A stretch of DNA of 64,000 bases from JAHECQ01 sp047638695 (GCA_047638695.1 JBLINY010000014.1:1-64000); one strand, 5' to 3'. Shown: positions 1 to 8,807, counted from the first letter of the stretch. Numbers and translations are program-made. Notes: generated by a model from the sequence alone, not told the origin.

Positions 1-300
1 GACCACGATCTCGAGGTTTCATCGTCGGGCGCCGACTTCATCGAGATCACGGCCGGATCGGCTGAGAAGGGACAGGCAGTGGCCCGCTTGTGCGCACAAC
101 TGGGGGTGGACCAAGCCGGCACGGTGGCGTTCGGTGATCAGTTGAACGATCTTGGCATGCTCACATGGGTACACCGTGGCTACGCGATGGCGAACGCCCA
201 CCAACGGGTGCTTGAGGCAACGCCGCTTCGTGCCCCCCACCATGCCAACGATGGCGTTGCTCAGATAGTCGAAGCGTTACTGGCCAACGAGACCGGCTAA
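1..300 (+). CDS. HAD-superfamily (Cof-type) hydrolase, C-terminal fragment
   Basis: The frame is open from base 1, so the start lies outside the window and about 99 C-terminal residues are seen. The conserved Lys of HAD motif III is in SAEKGQAV. The acidic Mg-binding motif IV is FGDQLNDLGML, followed by A-x-A-N-A-H, the usual Cof/YbiV arrangement (GDxxND, then MxNA). Family members dephosphorylate sugar phosphates or flavin/pyridoxal phosphates in the cytoplasm; the substrate cannot be told from this piece. The last 4 bases overlap the end of the convergent flavodoxin gene. Confidence 0.85.
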   Translation, partial: DHDLEVSSSGADFIEITAGSAEKGQAVARLCAQLGVDQAGTVAFGDQLNDLGMLTWVHRGYAMANAHQRVLEATPLRAPHHANDGVAQIVEALLANETG

Positions 301-779
301 GCGTCGGCTAGCGAGGAATCACTTGCCTGCCTCGTGTCGAGCGCCGACAAGAGACGGCCGGCAAACTCTTCGGCGCCGGCTTGGATGTCGCTGCGCTTGA
401 TGCCGTAGCCGCCGATGACATCACCACCACGCATTGAAACAATCCGATCGAGCTTGTCCAAGGTCTTGCCCTTCTCGATGGCGTACGTGCAAAATACCGC
501 AGCCAGTTTGCCGTCGATGACCGGCAGCTTCTTCAGCCGCCAATCGCGGCCGGGCTTCTGGCCGAACAAAAAGAGCCCATCGACCCACGAACCGACCACA
601 ACGAGTTGGGCCTTCGACAATGCCTCAAGATCGACCGCGTTGATAGGTGAGGCCGACGCTTCAATGCCATGGCCGGATAGCTCAGCCGCGATCAGCTTTG
701 CGGCTGTTGCCGTGTTGCCGGTGAGGCTCTCGTAGATGACGATCGCATTCGTGACCGCCGAGTCAGAGGGTGTGCTCAT
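297..779 (-). CDS. Flavodoxin-family protein
   Basis: 160 residues. The N-terminal beta strand AIVIYES is followed by LTGNT (residues 19-23), the FMN-phosphate loop of flavodoxins (T-x-T-G-N-T pattern). A second strand, LVVVGSWVDGLFLFG, and the segment VFCTYAIEKGKTLDKL fit the flavodoxin fold. It probably carries FMN and acts as an electron carrier or small reductase; the partner is unknown. It is convergent with the HAD gene (4-base overlap) and divergent from the RNA methylase gene. ATG start at 779. Confidence 0.8.
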   Translation of the reverse strand: MSTPSDSAVTNAIVIYESLTGNTATAAKLIAAELSGHGIEASASPINAVDLEALSKAQLVVVGSWVDGLFLFGQKPGRDWRLKKLPVIDGKLAAVFCTYAIEKGKTLDKLDRIVSMRGGDVIGGYGIKRSDIQAGAEEFAGRLLSALDTRQASDSSLADA

Positions 780-855
780 CTGATCGAGCGTAGCCGACCC
801 GGTCAGCAGCCCAAGTACCCTGCTGCATCATGAGCGACGACCGGACAGCACTCCG

Positions 856-1677
856 TTGCGCCACCTGATCAGCGATCCGGACGACCCGCGTATTGCTGTC
901 TTCCAAGGGCTGCGGGATCACGTTCTCCGACAGCAACGTGAGCAGCCTGATGGGGACATGGCCGGCTTTTTCATTGCCGAGGGCGACATCGTTGTCGAGC
1001 GTGGCATCCGTGCCGGTTATCGCCTCAGCTCAGTGCTGATCGATGGGAAGCGAACCAAACCGCTTCCCGACGCCGTTACCGACGACTTGCCGATCTACGC
1101 GTGTGAACCGAACGTGCTGCAGCAAATTACGGGTTACCACCTGCACCGCGGCGCGCTTGCCTGCTTCTACCGACGACCAGTTCCTGAACCCGACGAAGTT
1201 CTCGACGGAGTGACGTCGTTGCTGGTGTGTGAAGGCATAAGCAATCCAACGAACATGGGTGTGATTCTGCGTTGCGCCGCTGCCCTTGGTATTGAAGCAT
1301 TCGTGCTCGACCCAACCTGTTGCGATCCGCTCTACCGTCGATCAGCCAGGGTCAGCATGGGCGAGGCCTTCGCTCTCCCCTACGCCCGACTCGATAAGTT
1401 CCCCCGAGGTCTCGACGTCCTCGAGCGTCGCGGCTTCCGGCGCATCGCTCTCACCCCGGCCACCGACGCCATCGACATCTCCGATCTCGTTCTCGAGGTC
1501 GGCGAGCCCGTCGCCCTGTTCCTCGGTGCCGAGGGACCGGGCCTCTCGGCCGGCACGCTCGAGACTGTCGAAGAGCGAGTACGAATTCCGATGTCCGGCT
1601 CCGTCGATTCCATCAACGTCGGTTCCGCCGCCGCCGTCGCCTTCTACGCGGTCCAGCAGGCTCGGCGCACGCTCTAG
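856..1677 (+). CDS. SpoU/TrmH-family RNA 2'-O-methyltransferase
   Basis: 273 residues if the TTG at 856 is used. All three SPOUT-knot motifs are visible: N-x-x-N-x-G-x-I-L-R near residue 130, FLGAEGPGLS near 222, and IPMSGSVDSINVGSAAAVAF near 244-263, which binds S-adenosylmethionine. The N-terminal part resembles the substrate-binding domain of TrmH/RlmB types. It should methylate a ribose 2'-OH in rRNA or tRNA. The start is uncertain: an ATG at 830 reads MSDDRTALRCAT then stops, in a frame one base off, so either TTG is the true start or one base is missing between 830 and 856. The last 336 bases are also coding on the other strand. Confidence 0.85.
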   Translation: MRHLISDPDDPRIAVFQGLRDHVLRQQREQPDGDMAGFFIAEGDIVVERGIRAGYRLSSVLIDGKRTKPLPDAVTDDLPIYACEPNVLQQITGYHLHRGALACFYRRPVPEPDEVLDGVTSLLVCEGISNPTNMGVILRCAAALGIEAFVLDPTCCDPLYRRSARVSMGEAFALPYARLDKFPRGLDVLERRGFRRIALTPATDAIDISDLVLEVGEPVALFLGAEGPGLSAGTLETVEERVRIPMSGSVDSINVGSAAAVAFYAVQQARRTL

Positions 1678-2616
1678 GCGGCTCGGTGGCCAGAGAAGCG
1701 ATTCATCAACCACAGTCGCGCTATCTAGGACGTCTTCATCGGTGACAGAAGCATCGTCGGCCGATTCATTGGCAGAGGGTTCGGAGAATGAGACAGTCTG
1801 CTCAGCTGCGATCCGATCGAGTAGTTCACCGGAATCGGGACCGTCCGCCCTGGTGGTTCGGGGCACGAACTCCTGGTCGATGCCGTCAGCTCGTGCCGCC
1901 GGCGTTGAGCGGGCAGCGGCAGCCAACGCGGCAACAGCGGCGTGGACGTCGCCGATCGTCTCTAGCCGGACGGGAAAGGGAACCCGGCTTTGACTGGTCC
2001 GTCCCGGTTCGGTGACCGAGAGAACGAGACCGTAACGGTCGAGGTGGACGAGTTCAGCGGCAGAGGCCAACCACCGGCCAGCAAGCCCTCGAGCGAGTAA
2101 CAAGATGTCGTCGTCGAGGCGGTCGATCAGCTCAGGTAGGAGTTGCTCGACGTGTTCTCCGAGCGGGTCGGGTTGGGCGCCCGCTACATCCTCAGGCCTG
2201 ATCCAACGCTCGTCGCCGTCGCCGTCGGTCCAGCGCACCCGAGTCGACTCGAGACGTAGCCACGAATAGTCCAAGGACTCCACTTGGACGGCGAGCTGAG
2301 GATGGCGGGCCAAGAACTGTTCTTGAAGCTCGATCTGTTGCAAACCGGGCACCGGCCGCAGGTCACCCTGCACCAACAGGCGATCGCCGATGGCCATACC
2401 GGCTCGCTGATCTTGACGGCCTCGCATGGTGTGGGTCGACAGGTTGGACATCACGGTTACAGGAGAGCCCGCGCCGTCGTCGACAATCGGGACCGTGCCC
2501 ACCGCCGGTCGGCCATCGAGGTCGACTGTTGCCAGCACCCCAGCTGGCGAGCAGGCGATGACTGTACGCGCCAGTTCGGCCATCGATGGTTGGAGTAGCT
2601 CCGTTAGGTCGGGCAT
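1342..2616 (-). CDS. PNPOx-like split-barrel protein with DUF2470 domain (HugZ-like)
   Basis: About 424 residues from the ATG at 2616; a longer start at 2736 would run into the opposite ligase gene. Residues 1-140 look like an FMN-binding split barrel (GVLATVDLDGRPAVGTVPIV). Residues 150-230 resemble DUF2470: a LPELIDRLDDD helix, then LDRYGLVLSV. Barrel plus DUF2470 is the architecture of heme-binding HugZ-type proteins and of the related pyridoxamine oxidase family. The tail from about residue 300 is acidic, low in complexity (SANESADDASVTDEDV, then GDGGGG) and lies antisense to the RNA methylase gene, so it may simply be read-through after loss of an earlier stop. Confidence 0.7.
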   Translation of the reverse strand: MPDLTELLQPSMAELARTVIACSPAGVLATVDLDGRPAVGTVPIVDDGAGSPVTVMSNLSTHTMRGRQDQRAGMAIGDRLLVQGDLRPVPGLQQIELQEQFLARHPQLAVQVESLDYSWLRLESTRVRWTDGDGDERWIRPEDVAGAQPDPLGEHVEQLLPELIDRLDDDILLLARGLAGRWLASAAELVHLDRYGLVLSVTEPGRTSQSRVPFPVRLETIGDVHAAVAALAAAARSTPAARADGIDQEFVPRTTRADGPDSGELLDRIAAEQTVSFSEPSANESADDASVTDEDVLDSATVVDESLLWPPSRLERAPSLLDRVEGDGGGGTDVDGIDGAGHRNSYSLFDSLERAGREARSLGTEEQGDGLADLENEIGDVDGVGGRGESDAPEAATLEDVETSGELIESGVGESEGLAHADPG

Positions 2617-2691
2617 GAGAGGAGTTTTCGACCCTCTCGGGGGCTGACTTGAGTAAACGGAGAGCGGCACCAGCGCGCTTACGCTGCAGAG

Positions 2692-4299
2692 ATGATCGCA
2701 AGCACGATGCAAGACGCTCCTCTCAGCATTCAGCACCTTCTACGTCACGGGCGCACCGTGCATGCTGATTCGGTTGTTCTCACTGCCGTCGGCGATGAGA
2801 TTCAAGAGGCAACGTTCGCAGCGGTGGCCGATCGAGCCGACAAACTGGCTGCCGCGCTGAAGCGCCTTGGCGTACAGCCGGGTGATCGCGTCGGTACCTT
2901 TCTCTGGAACAACCAGACGCACATGGAGGCCTATCTCGCCATCCCGTGCATGGGAGCTGTTCTCCATACCCTGAACATTCGTTTGTTCGCCGAGCAGTTG
3001 GCGTACATCATCAATCACGCCGAAGACAAGGTCATCATCGTCGACGCGTCCATAGCGCCGATGCTGGCAGCGGTACGCGATGATCTAACAACGGTTGAAC
3101 ACATCATCGCAGTGGGGTCGGGCGATCTCGCTGGGCTGGGCGACACCCTTGATTACGAACAGCTGCTGGCAGCTGAAACCGGGGGCTTTGACTACCCCGA
3201 GGTCGACGAACGGGCCGCAGCTGGAATGTGTTACACCAGCGGGACCACCGGCAATCCCAAGGGCGTTGCCTACTCCCATCGTTCGATTTACCTGCACTCG
3301 ATGTCGGTCTCGTCAGCCCAGGCATTGGCCGTTGGGCAGGCCGATCGACTGTTGTTGATTGTTCCTATGTTCCACGCCATGGCTTGGGGCATGCCCTACG
3401 CCGGGTGGTGGACGGGGGCCGACCTTGTGATGCCCCAACAGTTCCTTCAGGCTGCGCCGCTGAAACGGATCATCGAGCAGACGCGGCCGACCTTCTCTGG
3501 CGCAGTTCCCACCGTGCTCAACGACCTCTTGGCCAACGCTCCAGACGCCGACTTGTCGTCATTGCGGGGCATTGTCTGTGGTGGCTCGGCCGTCCCCCGG
3601 TCGTTGTTCGATGGTTACGACAACACCTTCAACGTCCCGGTCATCCAAGCTTGGGGAATGACCGAAACCAGTCCGTTGGCGGCCATCGCCACGGTGCCGA
3701 AGGGAACGCCAGAGAACGAGGCGATCGACTGGCGTGTCCGAACTGGTCGTGTGCTGCCCGGTGTCGAGATTCGCATCACCGACGAAGACGGGAAGGCCAT
3801 GCCTTGGGACGGTACGGCAGTCGGTGAGATCGAGATCCGGGGTCCTTGGATCACCGCTAGCTATTACAACGCCGAAGCCGACGAGAAGTTCAACGACGGT
3901 TGGCTTCGGACCGGAGACGTTGGATCGGTCGAGTCAAATGGGTTCGTCCAAATTTCGGACCGAGCCAAGGACGTCATCAAGTCTGGCGGCGAATGGATCA
4001 GCTCGGTCGACCTCGAGAACGAGTTGATGGGGCACCCCGGGGTGCTCGAGGCGGCGGTGGTCGGCGTCCCCGACGACCGGTTCGACGAACGTCCTATGGC
4101 CTGTATCGTCGCCGCTGCCGGAGCTAAACCCGAACCGGCCGAACTACGGGCCTATCTCGAAGGACGGGTAGCCAAGTGGTGGTTGCCCGAGCGGTGGACC
4201 TTCATCGACGAGGTGCCGAAGACATCGGTTGGCAAATTCGACAAGAAGGTGCTTCGGGCCCAATACGCCGACGACCAGCTCAAGGTCATCACCGTCTGA
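2692..4299 (+). CDS. AMP-forming acyl-CoA synthetase (fatty-acid-CoA ligase)
   Basis: 535 residues; an internal ATG at 2707 (MQDAPLSIQHLLRHG) matches the usual N-terminus of this family better than 2692. Adenylation motifs: P-loop YTSGTTGNPKGVAYSHRS near residue 181, MTETSPL (A5), GWLRTGDVG (A7), and ISDRAKDVIKSGGEWIS (A8). The catalytic lysine segment VGKFDKKVLR is at the end. It activates a carboxylic acid, probably medium- to long-chain, as the acyl-CoA for beta-oxidation. Its stop overlaps the next start by one base (TGATG), so it is translationally coupled to an LLM oxidoreductase. Confidence 0.92.
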   Translation: MIASTMQDAPLSIQHLLRHGRTVHADSVVLTAVGDEIQEATFAAVADRADKLAAALKRLGVQPGDRVGTFLWNNQTHMEAYLAIPCMGAVLHTLNIRLFAEQLAYIINHAEDKVIIVDASIAPMLAAVRDDLTTVEHIIAVGSGDLAGLGDTLDYEQLLAAETGGFDYPEVDERAAAGMCYTSGTTGNPKGVAYSHRSIYLHSMSVSSAQALAVGQADRLLLIVPMFHAMAWGMPYAGWWTGADLVMPQQFLQAAPLKRIIEQTRPTFSGAVPTVLNDLLANAPDADLSSLRGIVCGGSAVPRSLFDGYDNTFNVPVIQAWGMTETSPLAAIATVPKGTPENEAIDWRVRTGRVLPGVEIRITDEDGKAMPWDGTAVGEIEIRGPWITASYYNAEADEKFNDGWLRTGDVGSVESNGFVQISDRAKDVIKSGGEWISSVDLENELMGHPGVLEAAVVGVPDDRFDERPMACIVAAAGAKPEPAELRAYLEGRVAKWWLPERWTFIDEVPKTSVGKFDKKVLRAQYADDQLKVITV

Positions 4300-5336
4300 T
4301 GCGTACCTGTATTCAGGTCGGGGCTGACGGCGACTGGCAGGAGACGGTCACCTATGTGACCGAGGCCGAGCGGCTTGGTGTTGACATTTGTTGGGTGGCC
4401 GAGGCATGGGGGTCTGACGCGGTCACACCGCTGAGCTATCTGGCTGCCAAGACCGAGACGATCCTGCTGGGAGCGGGAATCTTCCAGGTTGGCGCTCGCT
4501 CGGCCACGATGACGGCGATGACGTCGATGGCTCTGCAGAAGGTGTCCGACGGCCGCTTCCTGCTCGGATTGGGGGCCAGCGGGCCACAGATTATCGAGGG
4601 CATGCATGGCGTGCCGTTCGCCAACCCCAAGTCGCGCCTGATTGATGTGCTCGACGTCTTCGATCTAGCCGCAGCCGGCGAGAAGATCATGATCGACTCC
4701 CCCACCCTGCAGCTGCCTCTGCCCGGGGGCCAGGGTAAGGCAATGCGGCTGTCGCTTCGCCCACCAGAGATACCAATTCCCGTGTACATCGCGAGCATGT
4801 CTCCCGCCATGCTCGAACTCACCGGAGTCCGCGCCGACGGTTGGATGGGCACCAGTTTCATTCCGGAGGGGGCAGAGGCCGCGTACTTCCGTCACCTTCG
4901 GCGAGGCGCAGCCTCGGCCAGTCGTTCGCTGGCCGACATCGACCTGTGTCAGGGAGCCGAAGTGGCGTTTGGTAACGATCTCGAAGCGATGGCAGCGGCT
5001 CGCAAGCCCGGCCTCGCCTTCAGCTTGGGTGGGATGGGGTCGGTCGACACCAACTTTTACAACTCGGCCTATGGGCGTCAGGGGTACGCCGGCGTTGCGG
5101 CTGAAGCTCAGCGTCTATGGGTGGCCGGCGATCGAGCCGCGGCGGCCGACGTCATCCCCGACGAGATGGTGTTGGGCACCACGCTCATCGGTCCTGCCGA
5201 CCACGTAACCGCCCGATTGCAGGCTTGGAAAGACGCTGGGATCGACAGCATCCGTCTGTACCCAGCGGGCGACACGGTCGATGAACGGCTTGACACCCTT
5301 GGGCGAGCCCTCGACCTTGTTGCCGGGCTGGCATGA
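4299..5336 (+). CDS. LLM-class flavin/F420-dependent oxidoreductase
   Basis: 345 residues, bacterial-luciferase-like TIM barrel. Diagnostic segments: TEAERLGVDICWVAEAWG near the start, LLGAGIFQVGARSATMTAMT, and DGRFLLGLGASGPQIIEG. The ATG overlaps the ligase stop by one base. It is a close relative of the enzyme at 29581-30651: both share GxMGS-xx-TNFYN-x-AY near residue 240 and PDEMVL near 285. Actinobacterial members of this subfamily usually bind coenzyme F420 and perform hydride transfer; the substrate is unknown. Coupling to an acyl-CoA ligase suggests lipid or acid catabolism. Confidence 0.88.
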   Translation: MRTCIQVGADGDWQETVTYVTEAERLGVDICWVAEAWGSDAVTPLSYLAAKTETILLGAGIFQVGARSATMTAMTSMALQKVSDGRFLLGLGASGPQIIEGMHGVPFANPKSRLIDVLDVFDLAAAGEKIMIDSPTLQLPLPGGQGKAMRLSLRPPEIPIPVYIASMSPAMLELTGVRADGWMGTSFIPEGAEAAYFRHLRRGAASASRSLADIDLCQGAEVAFGNDLEAMAAARKPGLAFSLGGMGSVDTNFYNSAYGRQGYAGVAAEAQRLWVAGDRAAAADVIPDEMVLGTTLIGPADHVTARLQAWKDAGIDSIRLYPAGDTVDERLDTLGRALDLVAGLA

Positions 5337-5965
5337 TCAACGACCAGATCAACGACCAGATCAACGACCAGATCAACAACCAGACGAGCGTCGAGCAGTC
5401 TGGCGACGAACCGGTCTCAGCGAGGTGGGTCAACGCCGCGTCCAAGATTCTTGCCGGGCATCCTGATGATGTTCTGCGCGTGCTCCAGCGTCTAGAGGCT
5501 GACGCATTGTCGAATGTGGCCGAGTCAGTGCACCAGATCCAACGGCAGCGAGCCGTCGACGACGGTGATCACGACAGCATCATCGATCAGGCCTTCGAAA
5601 GCGGGTTTGGCCGTGATGGCCTGGGTCACCTGCCCTGGATCGAGGGTTCGGTCGTCGTGTGTCCCGGAGGGATCATCACCAAGAGTCGCAGCAGCCACCG
5701 GTGTCGCTTTATTAGTGTGAACAACAGCTGGGTATGGGACTGCTACGAGTGACTGCGAGAGGACAAGCGATCGACCGCGGGTGCTCTTGACGGGTTTCGG
5801 GCCATCGCCCTCGTGCCGGTGCTGAACGGCATGGAACTCGATGTCGTGAGCGGCAAGGCCCGAAGCGGCCAGCACTCGGTCGACAAGGTGATCTCGTTCA
5901 AGGTGAAGCGAGGCAAGCTGGTCGAGGTAGCCCAGCGTAACGTGACCCCCGCCGGGATGAAGTGA
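5333..5965 (+). pseudogene. Unrecognised protein interrupted by an in-frame TGA at 5750-5752
   Basis: The start ATG overlaps the preceding stop (ATGA). The first stop, a TGA at 5750-5752, would give 139 residues. The same frame then stays open for 70 more codons to a TGA at 5963-5965, ending just before the convergent monooxygenase gene. In that second part 58 of 70 codons end in G or C, as in real genes here, and it reads like normal protein (GFRAIALVPVLNGMELDVV). I infer one ancestral protein of about 210 residues. Residues 2-17 are a repeat of I-N-D-Q; residues 100-139 contain paired Cys (VVVCPGG, SHRCRF). I do not recognise the family. The TGA is most simply a nonsense mutation or a base error. 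Confidence 0.65.
5336..5383 (+). repeat. Four tandem 12-bp units encoding I-N-D-Q
   Basis: Units start at 5336, 5348, 5360 and 5372. The first three read atcaacgaccag and the fourth atcaacaaccag. They directly follow the start codon of the 5333 gene, so they encode an extreme N-terminal INDQ-INDQ-INDQ-INNQ tract. The unit length is a multiple of three, so copy-number changes keep the frame. Confidence 0.95.
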
Positions 5966-5986
5966 TCTCAACCGGTCGCCCAGCTA

Positions 5987-7642
5987 TCACGACCCACGCA
6001 CGGTGTTGATCAAGCCAACCGCGTCGACGGGGCACTGATCGGACCGCCACGCGATCATCAGGTCGGGTCGGACAAGCGCCAGGCGAGCGTCGTAGACCTC
6101 GGCCACCGTTGGGTCGGCCAATTCGACTACCCGCAGCGGTAGACCTGCGGCCTTGGCCGCATCTACCAGTGGCGCAACGTCTGGAGCGTCTGGCCCGATG
6201 CGTAGCAGCGTGAAATCTGAGCCGAGTCGATCAAAGAGCGCCTGGCCATCGTCGAGCCACACGTGCGGGGCACGATGCCCCGGTCGGGCCACCGGTAGAT
6301 ATCGACGAGCATCGTCGGGTGGCTCGGGTGTGCCATCTGGAACGATGATGGGTGAGCCCTCATAGCGGTACCCCAACAGCGTGCCCGACGAGGCAATGAG
6401 CTTTTCTTGGTCCTTGATGTCGGCCTTGAGCGCTTGGCGAATCGCGTCGCCTGCCGGACCCTCTTCGTCAATCTCGTCCCCATTCTGCATGACGCGAAAC
6501 AGATGGTCGAAGCAGTCTGCAGCTTCTTGGGTGTTGCGATGACCTATCGGCCGTCGCTCACGGTCATAGCTAGCGAGAAGCTCTGGCCCGGCCCAACCGT
6601 CAAGTGAGGCCTGAAGTCGCCACGCCAACTCGATCGCGTCGGACACACCGGTGTTCATGCCGAACCCGCCGGTGGGACTGAACAGATGTGCGGCATCACC
6701 AGCGAGGAAGCAACGTCCGTCGGAGTACCGCTCGGCTACCAGGGCGTGGGCGTCCCACGGCTGCACCGAGTAGACGTGAACATCGAACTCAGCGCCAACG
6801 ACATCGGTAACTGCTTTGACTGGATCGACGTCTTGCCAGTCCTGACCATCGTCGAGGATCAGGTGATAGGTGTAGGTCTGATCGTCGTCCCATGTGAGCA
6901 AGAAGCCACGATGGTCCTTGTGCAGCGGGAAGAAGATGTTGCCATGGCCAAACGGGTGAGCGTTGATCATCTCCGGTGCTCGGAAGTACACCGACACGAA
7001 CGAAGCCAGGCTCGAGGTGCCCTCGTAGTCGATGCCGAGTTGGCGACGGACCGTTGAGCGCCCCCCGTCACACCCGACCAGGAACGATGTCTCGACCGTC
7101 TCTATACGACCGGTCGTGAGCTCTTCGGTGCGGCAGGTCACTTTATCGCCGTCGTCGGCAAAATCAAGCAGTCGCCATTGGAAGCGAAAATCGACGGCCG
7201 GCTGGTCAACGATGTAGTCGAGGATCACCTGCTCGACTTCGTTCTGACCGGTGATGGTCTTGAGGTAGGGCGACCAGTTGTGCTCGGCCTCGGTGTACCC
7301 ACCAGTTTGGCGGGTCAGCAGAAGCTGATCGAACGGTGGCAACGAGACGCGATGGATCTCTCGCCCGTGCAGTGTGGTGACCCACAAGTATTCGGCGGGC
7401 AGATCGGGCGGGATTCCTGCGTTCGTGATCGCCTCATCGACCCCCCACCGCCGGTAATACTCCATCGTTCGATTGGCGACCGCATTGGCCCGGGGGTGAT
7501 CGTTCAGCCCAGGGCGCTCCTCCAACACGAGGCACTCAACGCCTCGCCAACCGAGTTCGGCTGCGAGCGAGAGCCCAACGGATCCACCGCCCACGACTAT
7601 GACCGGATACCTCGACCGCAGGGCTTCATCGCTGCGGATCAT
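5987..7642 (-). CDS. FAD-dependent aromatic-type monooxygenase (group A flavoprotein hydroxylase)
   Basis: 551 residues. FAD dinucleotide-binding motif GGGSVGLSLAAELGWRG at residues 18-34, the DG motif GCDGGRSTVRRQLGI near 190, and the GD motif CFLAGDAAHLFSPTGGFGMN near 315. The C-terminal thioredoxin-like domain has the layout of phenol hydroxylase, TfdB and MhpA types. It hydroxylates an aromatic or N-heteroaromatic ring using NAD(P)H and O2. Last gene of the minus-strand operon; its ATG overlaps the YCII gene stop by 4 bases. Next to a NicX-like dioxygenase and an alpha/beta hydrolase it could play the part of a NicC-like ring hydroxylase, which is inference. Confidence 0.88.
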   Translation of the reverse strand: MIRSDEALRSRYPVIVVGGGSVGLSLAAELGWRGVECLVLEERPGLNDHPRANAVANRTMEYYRRWGVDEAITNAGIPPDLPAEYLWVTTLHGREIHRVSLPPFDQLLLTRQTGGYTEAEHNWSPYLKTITGQNEVEQVILDYIVDQPAVDFRFQWRLLDFADDGDKVTCRTEELTTGRIETVETSFLVGCDGGRSTVRRQLGIDYEGTSSLASFVSVYFRAPEMINAHPFGHGNIFFPLHKDHRGFLLTWDDDQTYTYHLILDDGQDWQDVDPVKAVTDVVGAEFDVHVYSVQPWDAHALVAERYSDGRCFLAGDAAHLFSPTGGFGMNTGVSDAIELAWRLQASLDGWAGPELLASYDRERRPIGHRNTQEAADCFDHLFRVMQNGDEIDEEGPAGDAIRQALKADIKDQEKLIASSGTLLGYRYEGSPIIVPDGTPEPPDDARRYLPVARPGHRAPHVWLDDGQALFDRLGSDFTLLRIGPDAPDVAPLVDAAKAAGLPLRVVELADPTVAEVYDARLALVRPDLMIAWRSDQCPVDAVGLINTVRGS

Positions 7643-7923
7643 GACGGCGCCACGACCGGGTGGAACGCTCGGATGGTCACCGATTCGAACAGGCCTGCAC
7701 GGTTGTAGGGCTCGTCCTCACTGAAGGCGACCGCTGCGGCGCGATCGGCGAAATCTTTGACAATCATGCTGCCGATAGCGGTCGTGCCATCGTCGGCCAG
7801 CAGAGGCCCTCCGAGATACATCGAGTCCATGTGGCCACCGACGAAGTCTCGATGAGCATCACCTATCGAGGCGCGAAGCTCGGCGCCGTGAGGACGATCG
7901 ATCATGTGGATCACAAAGAGCAT
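7639..7923 (-). CDS. YCII-domain protein
   Basis: 94 residues with the YciI-like ferredoxin-fold pattern: HMIDRPHGAELRASIGDAHRDF, GPLLADDGTTAIGSMIVKDF, then a FSEDEPYNRAGLFESVTIRAF strand. YCII proteins are small cytoplasmic proteins often encoded among aromatic-degradation genes; a His-Asp pair (H24 and D26 in DAHRD) is typical of the proposed active site. It lies between the alpha/beta hydrolase gene (54-base gap) and the monooxygenase gene (4-base overlap). Confidence 0.85.
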   Translation of the reverse strand: MLFVIHMIDRPHGAELRASIGDAHRDFVGGHMDSMYLGGPLLADDGTTAIGSMIVKDFADRAAAVAFSEDEPYNRAGLFESVTIRAFHPVVAPS

Positions 7924-7977
7924 GAGAGAGTCTCTCCCGGCGACGCAACGGTGAGGAAATCCCGATCTTCGTGGACC

Positions 7978-8802
7978 TCAGTCGGTGTACGAGGCGAGAT
8001 TTCGATGCTCATCAAGAAATCCCCGAATCGTGCTGTTGAACGCTTTCGGGGCTTCGAGATTGCTCAAATGTCCGGCGCCTTCGAGCACCGATAATCGGGC
8101 GTCGTTCAGCATCGTCTGCAGCTTGGCGCCGAGCTCGGGTGGGGTGAGCCGATCCTCGCTGCCGAAGATGAGCTGGATCGGCATCTCGAGCAGGTGAAGG
8201 GTGTCTTGCTGGTCGAAGGTCGTCGACGCCCGCAGTGTCTTGAGGTAAGAGTCGACGCGAAGCTGCAGAATGCTCTCGTGTAGTTCCTGGCGCACCTCGG
8301 GTGAACAGTTGGGGCTAACGAGCGACTGGATCAGGCGGGGCGCCAAATCGGCGAAGGTCTTACCTTCTCGGAGCGGCCGCTCTCGCAGTTCGATGAACTC
8401 ACGCTGCTTGTCTGGCGTCAGCGCGTTCTCGAAGCCGTAGAAGCAGTCGCACAAGGTAAGTGTTGCGACCAGGTCCAAATGTCGAGGTGCAAAGTCCATC
8501 AAGATGCGGGCGCCCATCGACAGTCCAACGAGGTGGGCGCGAGCGATCCCAAATTGGTCGAAGAGTCGACGCAGGTCATCGCCGAATGCAGAGAAGTCAA
8601 GGGCCCCGTCGTAGTCATCGGAAGCGCCGTATCCCCGCGCATCCCAGGCCATGCAGGTGTAACTCGCGGACAGCGCTGCCATCTGGAGGCGCCAGTTCGA
8701 TCGGTTGCCGCCAATGCCGTGCAAAAAGATGACCGGAGGGCCATTCCCCTCAACTTGCACCGCGACTCGTGGCTGTCCGTCGACGAACTTCAGCGTTGTC
8801 AC
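7978..8802 (-). CDS. Alpha/beta-hydrolase (C-N or C-C bond hydrolase type)
   Basis: 274 residues. Oxyanion-hole segment FLHGIGGN at 26-33, nucleophile elbow GLSMG with Ser95, the acid likely in FGSEDRLTPP, and the catalytic His in GAGHLSNLE near residue 250. The fold family includes 3-oxoadipate enol-lactonase, meta-cleavage hydrolases and N-formylmaleamate deformylase (NicD). The gene starts 5 bases after the NicX-like gene ends, so the two are probably co-translated and the hydrolase may act on the dioxygenase product. Confidence 0.88.
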   Translation of the reverse strand: MTTLKFVDGQPRVAVQVEGNGPPVIFLHGIGGNRSNWRLQMAALSASYTCMAWDARGYGASDDYDGALDFSAFGDDLRRLFDQFGIARAHLVGLSMGARILMDFAPRHLDLVATLTLCDCFYGFENALTPDKQREFIELRERPLREGKTFADLAPRLIQSLVSPNCSPEVRQELHESILQLRVDSYLKTLRASTTFDQQDTLHLLEMPIQLIFGSEDRLTPPELGAKLQTMLNDARLSVLEGAGHLSNLEAPKAFNSTIRGFLDEHRNLASYTD

Positions 8803-8807
8803 GACCG

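Noticed and set aside
5750..5800. Selenocysteine insertion at the in-frame TGA
   Set aside because: No convincing stem-loop follows the TGA and the surrounding residues show no redox motif.
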